From NCBI GenBank assembly GCA_964371725.1, contig CAYJNQ010000001.1:153645-217644 (forward strand): DNA of 64,000 bases. Reading direction: 5' to 3'. This DNA is from JAAYCI01 sp964371725 (GTDB lineage Bacteria > Bacillota > Clostridia > Oscillospirales > Ruminococcaceae). Of this stretch, positions 8,445-16,326 are shown piece after piece (position 1 is the stretch's first letter; each line of letters opens with the position of its first letter). The position numbers were made by a program, and so were the translations under genes. The notes beneath the pieces were generated by a model. That model saw only the letters and a program-made list of their open reading frames with translations, was not told where the DNA came from and did no database searches.

Positions 8445-8541
8445 GCTTAAAGTACCTTTGCGCAGTAGCAGGCTTGCTCCTCATAGGCGGCACAACACCT
8501 CTACCGGGCAAATGGCGAATTTAAACATTGAGGAGAAAAAA

Positions 8542-8799
8542 ATGGTAAACAAACAAGACATCATGAAAGAGTATGCTGTGCACGAGGGCGATACAGGCTC
8601 TCCGGAAGTGCAAATTGCGCTGCTCACTGCACGCATCAACCACTTAACAGCACACAGCAAGCAAAACCCGAAGGATCATCACTCGAACCGCGGATTGCTC
8701 AAGATGGTCGGCCAGCGCCGCAACTTGCTGAAGTATCTGCAAAAGAAAGATGTACAACGCTACCGCAGCCTGATTGCCCGCCTTGGCTTGCGTAAGTAA
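8542..8799 (+). CDS. rpsO: 30S ribosomal protein S15
   Basis: An 85-residue primary 16S-rRNA-binding protein of the small subunit. Diagnostic segments are EGDTGSPEVQIALLTARINH, HHSNRGLLKMVGQRRNLL and QRYRSLIARLGLRK. Length is close to the usual 88-89 residues. The ATG at 8542 follows GAGGAG; in-frame starts further up fall in the leader. rpsO next to pnp is a very widely conserved pair. It has its own promoter and terminator, with possible readthrough into pnp. Confidence 0.98.
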   Translation: MVNKQDIMKEYAVHEGDTGSPEVQIALLTARINHLTAHSKQNPKDHHSNRGLLKMVGQRRNLLKYLQKKDVQRYRSLIARLGLRK

Positions 8800-8811
8800 A
8801 ATGGGAAAGTG

Positions 8812-8856
8812 CCTGAAAGTGGTGTGTCGGCTTGGCACGCGCTTTCAGGTTTTTTA
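8812..8856 (+). terminator. rpsO terminator
   Basis: An 8-bp outer stem (8812-8819 with 8842-8849) with extra inner pairs, followed by seven Ts. Confidence 0.85.
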
Positions 8857-8884
8857 TACACACAATCAATTGCAGCGAAGAATC

Positions 8885-8990
8885 TTAGCAATGAACGGAA
8901 CCTTTTGAGGAAACGATTTTTAAAAGGTTGCCTTGATTGCTAAATTTCTTCAAAAGCAACGGTTCACAAAAAGCCTGAACGCTTTTTGTG
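8885..8990 (+). promoter_or_regulatory. pnp leader: two stem-loops
   Basis: Hairpin 1 has nested stems 8885-8892/8936-8943 and 8899-8906/8922-8929. Hairpin 2 is a perfect 10-bp stem (8965-8974/8981-8990, 6-nt loop) ending just before the pnp ribosome site. In E. coli the pnp leader hairpin is cut by RNase III and then attacked by PNPase itself; the arrangement here suggests similar autoregulation (inference). Confidence 0.6.
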
Positions 8991-9011
8991 GCAGAAACGG
9001 AGGAGAAGAAA

Positions 9012-11153
9012 TTGAGTGAAATGCAAAACCCGATGAGCCCAAAAGTGAGCTATCCCCATCACAAAGTGTTCAAAACAGAATTGGCCGGCCGCCCCTTGGA
9101 GGTGGAAGTGGGGAAAATGGGGGGACTTGCCAACGGCAGTTGCTTCATCCGCTACGGCGATACCTGCCTGTTTTGCAATGCTACAATGAGCGGACGCCCG
9201 CGCGAAGGGATTGATTTTTTCCCGCTAAGTGTAGATTTTGAGGAAAAATTATACGCAGTAGGGCGTATCCCCGGCTCGTTCATGCGCCGTGAGGGCCGCC
9301 CGGGTGAAAAAGCCATTTTAACAAGCCGCGTGATTGACCGCCAAATCCGCCCGCTGTTCCCAAAAGATATGCGCAACGATGTGTCTGTGGTGATGACTGT
9401 GATGAGCGTCGACCAAGATTGCAGCCCTGAGGTGGTGGGCATGATTGGCACCTCCATTGTGCTATCTATTTCAGACATCCCCTGGAACGGCCCCTTGGCC
9501 GGCGTAATGATGGGGCTTGTAGACGGCGAACTGATTGTGAACCCAAGCGAGGAGCAGCGCGAAACCGGAGACCTGGCCCTTACGGTGGCAGCCTCCAAAG
9601 AGAAAATTGTGATGATAGAGGCCGGAGCCAATGAAGTGGATGAAACCACGATGCTTCGAGCCATTCAAGAGGCACACGACGAAGTGAAAAAACTCATTGC
9701 TTTCATTGAAGGCATGGTGGCAGAAATCGGCAAACCCAAGGTGGAATTCCCCTCCATGGAGCTGGATGCCGCGTTGCTTGCCGAGGTGAAAGAAGCCTAC
9801 TTAGAGCGTTTCAAAGCCGCGATGGACACAGACGACAAAAATGTGCGTGATGAGCGCTTGGCACCGATTCAAGACGAGCTCATTGAGCGTTATTCCGATG
9901 AATTTGGCAGCTCTGTAGTGGATGAGCTCATGTATAAAATGCAAAAAAATGTGGTGCGTCGTTGGCTTTTGGATGACGGCAAGCGTGTAGACGGCCGCGG
10001 CATCAATGAAATTCGCCCCTTGGGCGCAGAGGTGGGCTTACTTCCGCGCGCTCATGGCAGCGGCCTGTTCACGCGTGGGCAAACGCAGGCCCTCACAGTG
10101 GCCACGCTGTCCACCATGCGTGATGCCCAAATCATCGACGATATCTCCAGCGAAAATGAAAAACGATACATGCATCATTACAATTTCCCACCCTATTCCG
10201 TGGGCGAAGCACGTGCACCACGCAGCCCGGGGCGCCGTGAAATTGGCCACGGTGCCTTGGCAGAACGTGCCCTGATGCCCGTTTTGCCCAGTGTGCAGGA
10301 TTTCCCCTATTCTATGCGCCTCGTTTCGGAAGTGCTGTCCTCAAATGGTTCCACAAGCCAGGCTGCCATCTGTGGTTCCACATTGGCCCTCATGGATGCA
10401 GGCGTGCCCATCAAGGAGCCTGTGGCCGGCATCTCTTGCGGCCTCATCACCGAGGATGATCGTTGGATGACCATGCTGGACATCCAGGGCGTGGAAGACT
10501 TCCACGGCGACATGGACTTCAAAGTGGGCGGCACACGCAACGGCATTACAGCCATTCAGATGGACATCAAAGTGGACGGCCTCAGCTACGAAGTTGTAGA
10601 AGAAGCATTCGAAAAATGCCGCAAAGCGCGCCTTTATATCCTAGATGACATTATGAAACCGGCCATTGCACAGCCGCGCGAAGAATTGTCTGCCTATGCG
10701 CCCAAGATGCTGAGCATTACGATTGATGTGGACAAAATCCGTGATGTGATTGGCAAAGGCGGCAAGGTGATTCAGGAAATTTCCTCCACAAACAACGTGA
10801 AGATTGATGTGGAAGACGACGGACGTGTGCATGTTTCGGCCATCAATATCGACGATGCTCGCCGCGCTTTGCATACAATTAAAACCATTGTGGAAGACCC
10901 CGAAGTTGGTGCCATTTATAAAGGCAAGGTGACACGCCTGATGAACTTTGGCGCCTTTGTGGAAATTGCACCGGGCAAGGAAGGGCTTGTACATATTTCA
11001 AAACTCGACCAAAAACGTGTGGAACGTGTGGAAGATATCGTGGCCGTGGGTGACGAGTTGCTTGTGAAAGTGACCGAGATAGACCAGCAAGGCCGCTTAA
11101 ACCTTTCTCGCAAGGACGCCTTGGCAGATTTGGCTGCAAAGCACGGGGAATAA
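9012..11153 (+). CDS. pnp: Polyribonucleotide nucleotidyltransferase (PNPase)
   Basis: A 713-residue 3'-5' phosphorolytic exoribonuclease and RNA-degradosome component. In order it has a first RNase PH domain (GDTCLFCNATMSGRP), a linker helical domain, a second RNase PH domain (RAHGSGLFTRGQTQALTVA, PRSPGRREIGHGALAERAL), a KH domain (IRDVIGKGGKVIQEI) and an S1 domain (GAIYKGKVTRLMNFGAFVEI). Length is typical. The start is probably TTG at 9012, six nt from GGAGGAG; ATG 9021 is the alternative and GTG 8988 lies inside the leader hairpin. A terminator follows. Confidence 0.97.
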   Translation: MSEMQNPMSPKVSYPHHKVFKTELAGRPLEVEVGKMGGLANGSCFIRYGDTCLFCNATMSGRPREGIDFFPLSVDFEEKLYAVGRIPGSFMRREGRPGEKAILTSRVIDRQIRPLFPKDMRNDVSVVMTVMSVDQDCSPEVVGMIGTSIVLSISDIPWNGPLAGVMMGLVDGELIVNPSEEQRETGDLALTVAASKEKIVMIEAGANEVDETTMLRAIQEAHDEVKKLIAFIEGMVAEIGKPKVEFPSMELDAALLAEVKEAYLERFKAAMDTDDKNVRDERLAPIQDELIERYSDEFGSSVVDELMYKMQKNVVRRWLLDDGKRVDGRGINEIRPLGAEVGLLPRAHGSGLFTRGQTQALTVATLSTMRDAQIIDDISSENEKRYMHHYNFPPYSVGEARAPRSPGRREIGHGALAERALMPVLPSVQDFPYSMRLVSEVLSSNGSTSQAAICGSTLALMDAGVPIKEPVAGISCGLITEDDRWMTMLDIQGVEDFHGDMDFKVGGTRNGITAIQMDIKVDGLSYEVVEEAFEKCRKARLYILDDIMKPAIAQPREELSAYAPKMLSITIDVDKIRDVIGKGGKVIQEISSTNNVKIDVEDDGRVHVSAINIDDARRALHTIKTIVEDPEVGAIYKGKVTRLMNFGAFVEIAPGKEGLVHISKLDQKRVERVEDIVAVGDELLVKVTEIDQQGRLNLSRKDALADLAAKHGE

Positions 11154-11172
11154 ACAAAGATAAAAACGGAGT

Positions 11173-11201
11173 GAGGGTGGCATACAGCCACCCTCATTTT
11201 T
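11173..11201 (+). terminator. pnp terminator
   Basis: A perfect 9-bp stem (11173-11181/11187-11195) followed by a T-run. Confidence 0.88.
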
Positions 11202-11246
11202 CTAAGAAAAGCTACGGCGGTGTAGCTGTTCTTTTTATTGTTTGCG

Positions 11247-11255
11247 TGTTATAAT
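11247..11255 (+). promoter_or_regulatory. Extended -10 promoter of sdaAB
   Basis: TGTTATAAT, an extended -10 element with a poor -35, about 30 nt upstream of the sdaAB GTG. Confidence 0.6.
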
Positions 11256-11288
11256 ACAGAAAAGGCTTGCAAGGAGGGGTACAAAGCG

Positions 11289-11960
11289 GTGGAACTAAGC
11301 ATCTTTGAAATTTTGGGTCCTGTCATGATCGGTCCCTCCTCTAGCCACACGGCCGGAGCCGCCCGCCTTGGGCGTGTGGCTGCCATCATTGCAAAAAAAG
11401 AATTTGATGTGGTGTCGTTTGGCTTGTCCGGCTCGTTTGCCAAAACAGGCAAACCGCATGGAACACACAAAGCTCTTCTTGCGGGTGCCCTTGGATTTCA
11501 TACAGACGATGTGCGGTTGCGAGACGCTTTTCATGAAGCTGAAAAACGCGGTATTCGTGCTGAATTTCATGAAGAGGACCTCGAGGAAATGCATGAAAAT
11601 GCAGTTCACATACGTTTTTTTCATCTCGACGGCACACACAGCGATATCTACGGTGCCTCTGTGGGCGGGGGAAGAATCAGCATTCGACGCATCGGCGAGC
11701 TAGAAACAGAAATCACTGCAACAAGCCCTACCTTGGTGGTGTATTACCTGGATAAGCCCGGCTTTGTAAGCAAAATGGGACGTGTGTTGGCAAAACAGGA
11801 AATCAACATTGCCGTAATGCGTGTGTCACGCACAGCAAAAGGGGGGTTTGCCACTGCGGTGATCGAGGCCGATGAATCTTTCCCCGAAGAAGTTGTAGAC
11901 GCGGTGCATGGAATCAACAATGTGATGGAGGTGATGGTAATCGATGTACCGGAGCTTTGA
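11289..11960 (+). CDS. sdaAB: L-serine dehydratase, Fe-S dependent, beta subunit
   Basis: A 223-residue subunit of the oxygen-sensitive L-serine ammonia-lyase that makes pyruvate and ammonia. It begins ELSIFEILGPVMIGPSSSHT, the characteristic beta-subunit opening with the PSSSHT substrate-site motif. An ACT domain (about 150-223: VVYYLDKPGFVSKMGRVLAK) probably gives serine-dependent control. The start is GTG at 11289, about 10 nt after AAGGAGGGG; the longer frame starts within the promoter. It overlaps sdaAA by 17 nt, so synthesis of the two subunits is coupled. Confidence 0.95.
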   Translation: MELSIFEILGPVMIGPSSSHTAGAARLGRVAAIIAKKEFDVVSFGLSGSFAKTGKPHGTHKALLAGALGFHTDDVRLRDAFHEAEKRGIRAEFHEEDLEEMHENAVHIRFFHLDGTHSDIYGASVGGGRISIRRIGELETEITATSPTLVVYYLDKPGFVSKMGRVLAKQEINIAVMRVSRTAKGGFATAVIEADESFPEEVVDAVHGINNVMEVMVIDVPEL

Positions 11961-12840
11961 GGAACTTTTTGCGCAGGCAGAAGAACAAAACGCACCTCTT
12001 TGGCGCATTATTTTAGACAACGAAATGAATGTTTCAGACAAATCGGAGCAAGCGGTGATGCACGAGCTGAAAATACGCTGGGATGTGATGAGCGAGGCTG
12101 CCTTGCAAGGCTTGACCAAACGCCTGACGCAAGAGCACTCCATTGGCAAAGACAGCCTTGCAAGCAGGCAAGAAAAATACAGTCTGCTTGGCACGGTTAC
12201 GGGCAAAAACATCAACCACATGATGGCCATGGCCTTTTCTGCAAGCGAAGTGAATGCCTCGATGGGTCGCATTTGTGCCGCGCCCACGGCAGGCTCCTCC
12301 GGTGTGTTGCCGGCCGTGCTACTCAGCGCTATAGAGGGCACGCACACAAGCGACGAGCAGCTCATGGAAGCCTTGCTTGTGGCCGGTGGTGTGGGTGCTA
12401 TCATCACCCGCAACGCCACTGTGTCCGGCGCAGAAGGTGGTTGCCAGGCAGAATGTGGTTCGGCTGCTGCAATGGCAGCCGCTGCTGTGGTATATCTGGC
12501 CGGTGGGACGCCCGAAATGGTGGGCGAAGCCGTATCCCTCTCATTTATGAATTGCATGGGCCTTGTTTGTGATCCAGTGGCAGGGCAGGTGCAAGTGCCC
12601 TGTTTTTATCGAAATGCCTCTCAAGCGGTCAATGCCGTTATCAGTGCCGACATGGTGCTGGCGGGTCAGTCGGCCGGCATTCCGCCGGACGAAGTGGTGG
12701 AGGCCATGTATAAAACCGGAAAGCGTCTGGCACCAGAACTCAAAGAAACAGCGGCCGGCGGTGTTGCCATAGCACCCACCGCTGCGCGTTATGCAAAAAA
12801 ATTGCAAAACGAAGGGTGCGAGGAAGAAAACAGCCAGTAA
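11944..12840 (+). CDS. sdaAA: L-serine dehydratase, Fe-S dependent, alpha subunit
   Basis: A 298-residue catalytic subunit. APTAGSSGVLPAVLL and MNCMGLVCDPVAGQVQVPCF are signature segments; the cysteines in the second (with one near ECGSA) are the family's 4Fe-4S ligands, one Fe acting as Lewis acid on serine. Length fits the two-subunit form of Bacillota rather than the fused E. coli SdaA. It is translated from within the end of sdaAB and followed by a terminator. It works in serine catabolism in the cytoplasm. Confidence 0.96.
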   Translation: MYRSFEELFAQAEEQNAPLWRIILDNEMNVSDKSEQAVMHELKIRWDVMSEAALQGLTKRLTQEHSIGKDSLASRQEKYSLLGTVTGKNINHMMAMAFSASEVNASMGRICAAPTAGSSGVLPAVLLSAIEGTHTSDEQLMEALLVAGGVGAIITRNATVSGAEGGCQAECGSAAAMAAAAVVYLAGGTPEMVGEAVSLSFMNCMGLVCDPVAGQVQVPCFYRNASQAVNAVISADMVLAGQSAGIPPDEVVEAMYKTGKRLAPELKETAAGGVAIAPTAARYAKKLQNEGCEEENSQ

Positions 12841-12891
12841 ATGGTGTGGCTATTTTGTTTAAGACCCACCACCTATACGCATTCTGCAACC

Positions 12892-12927
12892 AAAAACGCC
12901 ACCCAGCTTGATGCGGTGGCGTTTTTT
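12892..12927 (+). terminator. sdaAA terminator
   Basis: A strong stem ACGCCACC/GGTGGCGT flanked by A-run and T-run (12892-12927); it could work in both directions. Confidence 0.9.
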
Positions 12928-13650
12928 ATGACGTTATGTTTTGAAGTTGCAGTGCTGTGAAACCAGTTTTTGAAACTTGTAAAATTCGGACTATCTATAC
13001 TGTTTTACAAGAATGAAAACATGGAAGCCTTGTATGAAATGGATATGATTTCCTACTTAGAAATGTTTACATATGTGTTTACAAATTGCCTACTTACAAG
13101 AACTGAACACTTTCCAGCAATCTATATGGAAACACAAGGTTCACTACGCGGTATGTTTCGGTAAAGCATTTAACCAATTATTGTATTTGGCTTACCAGTC
13201 CCAAGTCAATAATTATAATCCATCTTACAAAGTATGACTTACTTAAGCGCTGTCTGTTGCAACTACTTTGTATTTTGCTTACCGCTTGCCACCTTGTTTT
13301 CTTGTCAGGCGGCTTCCCTTTCAAAAACATAAACACTGCTACATCAAAAACCAAGGAATCTATCTTTTCTTTTTGTCCTCTTTGTTTCCCACGCTAAACT
13401 CTATCTGTTTTTCTTTTGGGGAGTGCAAATTTGCAAATAGCCGGCAAATAGCATTCACAAAGATTTCCAAAGATTCCTTTTTTGGTATCTTCACGAACAG
13501 ATACCCGCGACTGTTTAAAGCTATAAATCAATACCCTAGGTTTTACCATGTCTTTCCTATCATACACAAACCATGTGCAAAACCCGCCGATGCCAAAACA
13601 GTGTATACCCAAAACATATATACATCTGCTGTACAAACAACTTCGTGCCC

Positions 13651-13860
13651 TTAAAGCGTATTGACAGAATCTGTTTGCGTCGAATTTAAGTCTTGTATGG
13701 CACCGTTTCGAATCTTTCTGAATGATTCTATATCTAAACTGTTCCTATCTGAACTATTTCTGTCTGAACTATTTCTGTCCGATCTATTTCTATCTGGACT
13801 GCTCCTGTCTGAACCGTTCTGAACCTTGAAACAGCGGAACAAACCCGGTATTTGCTTCAT
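13651..13860 (-). CDS. Possible 69-aa repeat peptide
   Basis: An open frame that reads the 15-bp tandem repeat as a five-residue repeat (SDRNS-type: SDRNSSDRNSSDRNS). An extended -10 promoter element lies about 45 nt upstream of the ATG. The Shine-Dalgarno match (AGAGGA) touches the start codon, so translation is doubtful. No homology is recognised; the frame may simply be kept open by the repeat. Confidence 0.25.
   Translation of the reverse strand: MKQIPGLFRCFKVQNGSDRSSPDRNRSDRNSSDRNSSDRNSLDIESFRKIRNGAIQDLNSTQTDSVNTL
13733..13822. repeat. 15-bp tandem repeat, six units
   Basis: Contiguous units of the form TCTGAACTATTTCTG at 13733, 13748, 13763, 13778, 13793 and 13808. Units two and three are identical; the others differ at two to six positions. 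There are no spacers, so it is not a CRISPR. The period is a multiple of three and keeps a minus-strand frame open. Confidence 0.85.
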
Positions 13861-14046
13861 TCCTCTACTCGGTTTTGCATTTGCATCGCAGTTTGAACAT
13901 ACATTATACCAAGAAAAACAAACAATTCTTTAGCTGAAAGAACAATGAAAAACCACTATCAATGGCTGTTCTGTCAAATCGAAAATTACCTAAAGTTGAT
14001 GCATTTTTTTGCATTACCGACTGTTGTTTCCATAACTGGATGTAGG

Positions 14047-14109
14047 TTAAGCAATACCACAGGGTTTTGCGTCCCGCGCTTCATAAAAAGGGTCTTCTAA
14101 ATCGTACAT
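14047..14109 (-). CDS. Small 20-aa protein with its own promoter
   Basis: It encodes MYDLEDPFYEARDAKPCGIA. The gene has a complete set of signals: promoter TGGACA-17-TATACT at 14141-14169, a leader of about 25 nt, AGGGG 8 nt before the ATG, and a TAA stop. The peptide is acidic with a single Cys near the C-terminus (CGIA) and no hydrophobic segment. I do not recognise it. Its context is the gap between the rplL terminator and the repeat-bearing desert. A peptide precursor, a regulator or a structural small protein are all open. Confidence 0.55.
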   Translation of the reverse strand: MYDLEDPFYEARDAKPCGIA

Positions 14110-14140
14110 GGGACTCACCCCTCTCTGTTTTGGTATCTTT

Positions 14141-14169
14141 AGTATATCACACTGTAGTACATCTGTCCA
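14141..14169 (-). promoter_or_regulatory. Promoter of the 20-aa gene
   Basis: TGGACA (14169-14164), 17 nt, TATACT (14146-14141) on the minus strand. Confidence 0.7.
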
Positions 14170-14255
14170 CGGTGAATATACACAAAAAAAACTGTGACAG
14201 TTCATAATACTCAAATTCACACCAGAATACCCCTTGCAAAAAAATCGTGTGTACA

Positions 14256-14300
14256 TTTAAAAATGAACAAGCCACAACGAGTAGACTCGCTGCGGCTTGT
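14256..14300 (-). terminator. rplL operon terminator
   Basis: A 15-bp stem with two mismatched or wobble positions (14267-14281/14286-14300), followed on the minus strand by TTCATTTTTAAA. It ends the ribosomal-protein operon right after rplL. Confidence 0.85.
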
Positions 14301-14328
14301 GTTTTCATATTCGTGAAATGCCCAAACT

Positions 14329-14703
14329 CTATTTGAGTTCGATGGTAGCACCGGCTTCTTCCAATTTCTTCTGCACTTCTTCTGCATCGGCTTTGGAAAC
14401 GCCCTCTTTTACATTTTTCGGTGCATTGTCAACCAGCTCTTTGGCCTCTTTCAGGCCAAGACCGGTGATTTCTTTCACCAATTTGATGACAGCCATTTTG
14501 TTGCCGCCAACTTCTTTAAGAACAACATCGAATTCGCTCTTCTCTTCTTCACCGCCACCGGCTGCAGGTGCAGCACCGGCCATCATAACAGGGGCCGCGG
14601 CAGAAACACCGAATTTCTCTTCAATGGCTTTTACCAGCTCGTTGAGCTCCAAAACGGTAAGCTCCTCAACGCTGGCAACAATTTTATCAATTTTTTCAGA
14701 CAT
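14329..14703 (-). CDS. rplL: 50S ribosomal protein L7/L12
   Basis: A 124-residue stalk protein that recruits translation factors. It has an N-terminal dimerisation domain (SEKIDKIVASVEELTVLELN), an Ala/Gly hinge (about 40-55), and the C-terminal factor-binding domain (KMAVIKLVKEITGLGLKEAK, KEGVSKADAEEVQKKLEEAG). The start is the ATG at 14703 behind GGAGG. It is the last gene of the operon: a terminator follows and rpoB is absent, unlike most Bacteria. Confidence 0.98.
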   Translation of the reverse strand: MSEKIDKIVASVEELTVLELNELVKAIEEKFGVSAAAPVMMAGAAPAAGGGEEEKSEFDVVLKEVGGNKMAVIKLVKEITGLGLKEAKELVDNAPKNVKEGVSKADAEEVQKKLEEAGATIELK

Positions 14704-14739
14704 GGTTGTTACCTCCAAATTATAAGTTTTACAAAATGT

Positions 14740-15360
14740 TTATTCGGCTGCGGGAGCCTCTTCGGTTGTGGCAGGAGCTTCTTCGGCTACCGCCGGAGCC
14801 TCTTCGGCTGCTGCGGTAGCTTCTTCAGCTGCAGGCGCTTCTTCGGCACCGGCTGCTGCTGCGCCGCCTTTTTCGGCCAAGGCATTAAGGCCACAGGCCA
14901 GACCACGCAAGTTGCCGGTAAGGGCCGATAGCAACATGGAAAGCAAACCTTCGCGACCGGGCAGTTTGGAGAGTGCCTCCACCTCGCCTGCCGGCACGAC
15001 CTTGCCGTCAATGTAGCCGATTTTAACCTCAAATTTCCCTTTGGACTTCTCGGCATATTTGCACAAAATACGTGCGGGAGCCAAACTGTCTTCTTCGTTT
15101 GCAAGTGCAAGGGCTGTGGAACCTTTGAGTGCAGAATCTAAATCTGCATAGTCTGTGTCTTGAACAGCCAAGTGTACCATGGTGTTTTTCACCACTTGAT
15201 ACTCCACACCGGCTTCTCGCAGTTCACGGCGCAAAGCGGTATCGGCCTCTACATTGATGCCAATGTAATCCACCAAAACACCGGCCGGAGCCGCCAAGAT
15301 TTTTTCTTTCAAATCTTGCACACAGGCTTGTTTCTGTTTCAAAATTTTCTCGCTGGGCAT
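14740..15360 (-). CDS. rplJ: 50S ribosomal protein L10 with Ala/Glu-rich tail
   Basis: A 206-residue protein that anchors L7/L12 dimers to the 23S rRNA GTPase centre. The core (about 1-165) shows VDYIGINVEADTALRREL, YQVVKNTMVHLA and KLPGREGLLSMLLSAL, and has the usual L10 length. After it comes a tail of about 40 residues made of AEEAPA-like repeats, uncommon in L10. The ATG at 15360 has a GAGGTGA site; the longer frame runs into the L10 leader. It is expected to repress its own operon by binding the leader. Confidence 0.96.
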   Translation of the reverse strand: MPSEKILKQKQACVQDLKEKILAAPAGVLVDYIGINVEADTALRRELREAGVEYQVVKNTMVHLAVQDTDYADLDSALKGSTALALANEEDSLAPARILCKYAEKSKGKFEVKIGYIDGKVVPAGEVEALSKLPGREGLLSMLLSALTGNLRGLACGLNALAEKGGAAAAGAEEAPAAEEATAAAEEAPAVAEEAPATTEEAPAAE

Positions 15361-15545
15361 AGTTTTCACCTCGTTTCCTTCGAAATAAACGGGATTGGGC
15401 ATAATAAACGCCTCTTTCCCATAGAGAAAGAGGCGCAAAAACTTGTTTGCTTTTGGCCAGTTTCTCGGCAGGAAGGGAAATTCCCTGTTATCTGTCTCCT
15501 GCTGTCTACAAAACAGCAATTTCTATTTTACACAGCTTTCGCTGT
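15361..15545 (-). ncRNA. Ribosomal protein L10 leader
   Basis: The region upstream of rplJ carries, on the minus strand, AGACAGCAGG then CCTGCCGAG, the conserved paired segments of the L10 leader RNA. Next comes a 10-bp GC-rich hairpin (15409-15418/15426-15435) followed by TTTATTA, which looks like an attenuator. The known role is binding of L10(L12)4 to shut down rplJL expression when free stalk protein accumulates. Confidence 0.75.
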
Positions 15546-15556
15546 TTTGTCAAGCA

Positions 15557-16261
15557 TTAGGCACCTTGTGTGATGTATTTTGTTCCACTCACTCTCACGC
15601 CGGGGCCCATGGTGGACGCCAACGAGATGCTACGCAGGTACTGACCTTTTGCGGCCGAGGGTTTTGCTTTCACAATGGCACCCATCACAGTATCCAGGTT
15701 CTCGCAAAGTTTTTCTGCTCCAAAAGAAGCTTTACCAATGGGCACATGGATGATGTTGGCCTTATCAAGGCGATACTCAATTTTACCTGCCAAGGCTTCC
15801 GATACAGCCTTGCCCACGTCCGGTGTAACGGTTCCGGCTTTGGGGTTTGGCATGAGGCCGCGCGGGCCAAGGATTTTGCCAAGACGGCCTACAAGGCCCA
15901 TCATGTCCGGTGTTGTAACCAGCACATCAAAGTCCATGAAGCCTTCATTTTGAATACGGTTCACCAAATCGGCTTCGCCCACTAGCATGGCACCAGCTTC
16001 TTCGGCGGCTTTTGCAGCATCACCTTTGGCAATGGCAACCACGCGCACATTTTTGCCCGTTCCGTGTGGCAACACAACGGCGCCGCGCACTTGCTGGTCG
16101 GCATGGCGGCTATCCACACCAAGGCGCACATGCAATTCTACTGTCTCATCAAATTTTGCTTTGGCCATTTTGCACACCAGTGCCAAAGCCTCTTCGCTAT
16201 CGTATGCTTTGCCGCGTTCCACTTCTTTTGCGGCATCTGTATATTTTTTTCCGTGTTTCAT
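15557..16261 (-). CDS. rplA: 50S ribosomal protein L1
   Basis: A 234-residue protein of the mobile L1 stalk. It shows GKKYTDAAKEVERGKAYDSE at the N-terminus, DETVELHVRLGVDSRHADQ, and the two-domain signature ILGPRGLMPNPKAGTV. Length is typical. The ATG follows AGGAGG. It lies between rplK and rplJ in conserved order; L1 often also represses the rplK-rplA mRNA. Confidence 0.98.
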   Translation of the reverse strand: MKHGKKYTDAAKEVERGKAYDSEEALALVCKMAKAKFDETVELHVRLGVDSRHADQQVRGAVVLPHGTGKNVRVVAIAKGDAAKAAEEAGAMLVGEADLVNRIQNEGFMDFDVLVTTPDMMGLVGRLGKILGPRGLMPNPKAGTVTPDVGKAVSEALAGKIEYRLDKANIIHVPIGKASFGAEKLCENLDTVMGAIVKAKPSAAKGQYLRSISLASTMGPGVRVSGTKYITQGA

Positions 16262-16326
16262 CTTTTCCTCCTGTGGTGATGAAAGCGCACTGCTTTCTGT
16301 CGGATTTTTCCTCCCACTTTGGGGTT

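Larger units (their letters stand above)
12928..14046. other. AT-rich, gene-poor stretch
   Basis: About 1.1 kb of visibly lower GC than the flanks. It holds several open frames with no ribosome site or recognisable product: 12970-13164 (+), 13268-13654 (+) and 13394-13636 (-, overlapping the previous one). The only structured parts are the 15-bp repeat block at 13733-13822 and an extended -10 element (TGGTATAAT) on the minus strand at 13903-13911. It could be decayed foreign DNA or a large regulatory spacer. Confidence 0.6.

Noticed and set aside
13268..13654. 128-codon plus-strand frame in the AT-rich stretch
   Set aside because: No ribosome site, composition like random AT-rich DNA, and it overlaps an equally unsupported 80-codon minus-strand frame.
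13733..13822. Possible CRISPR or iteron origin
   Set aside because: 15-bp units without spacers, no cas or replication-initiator gene nearby.
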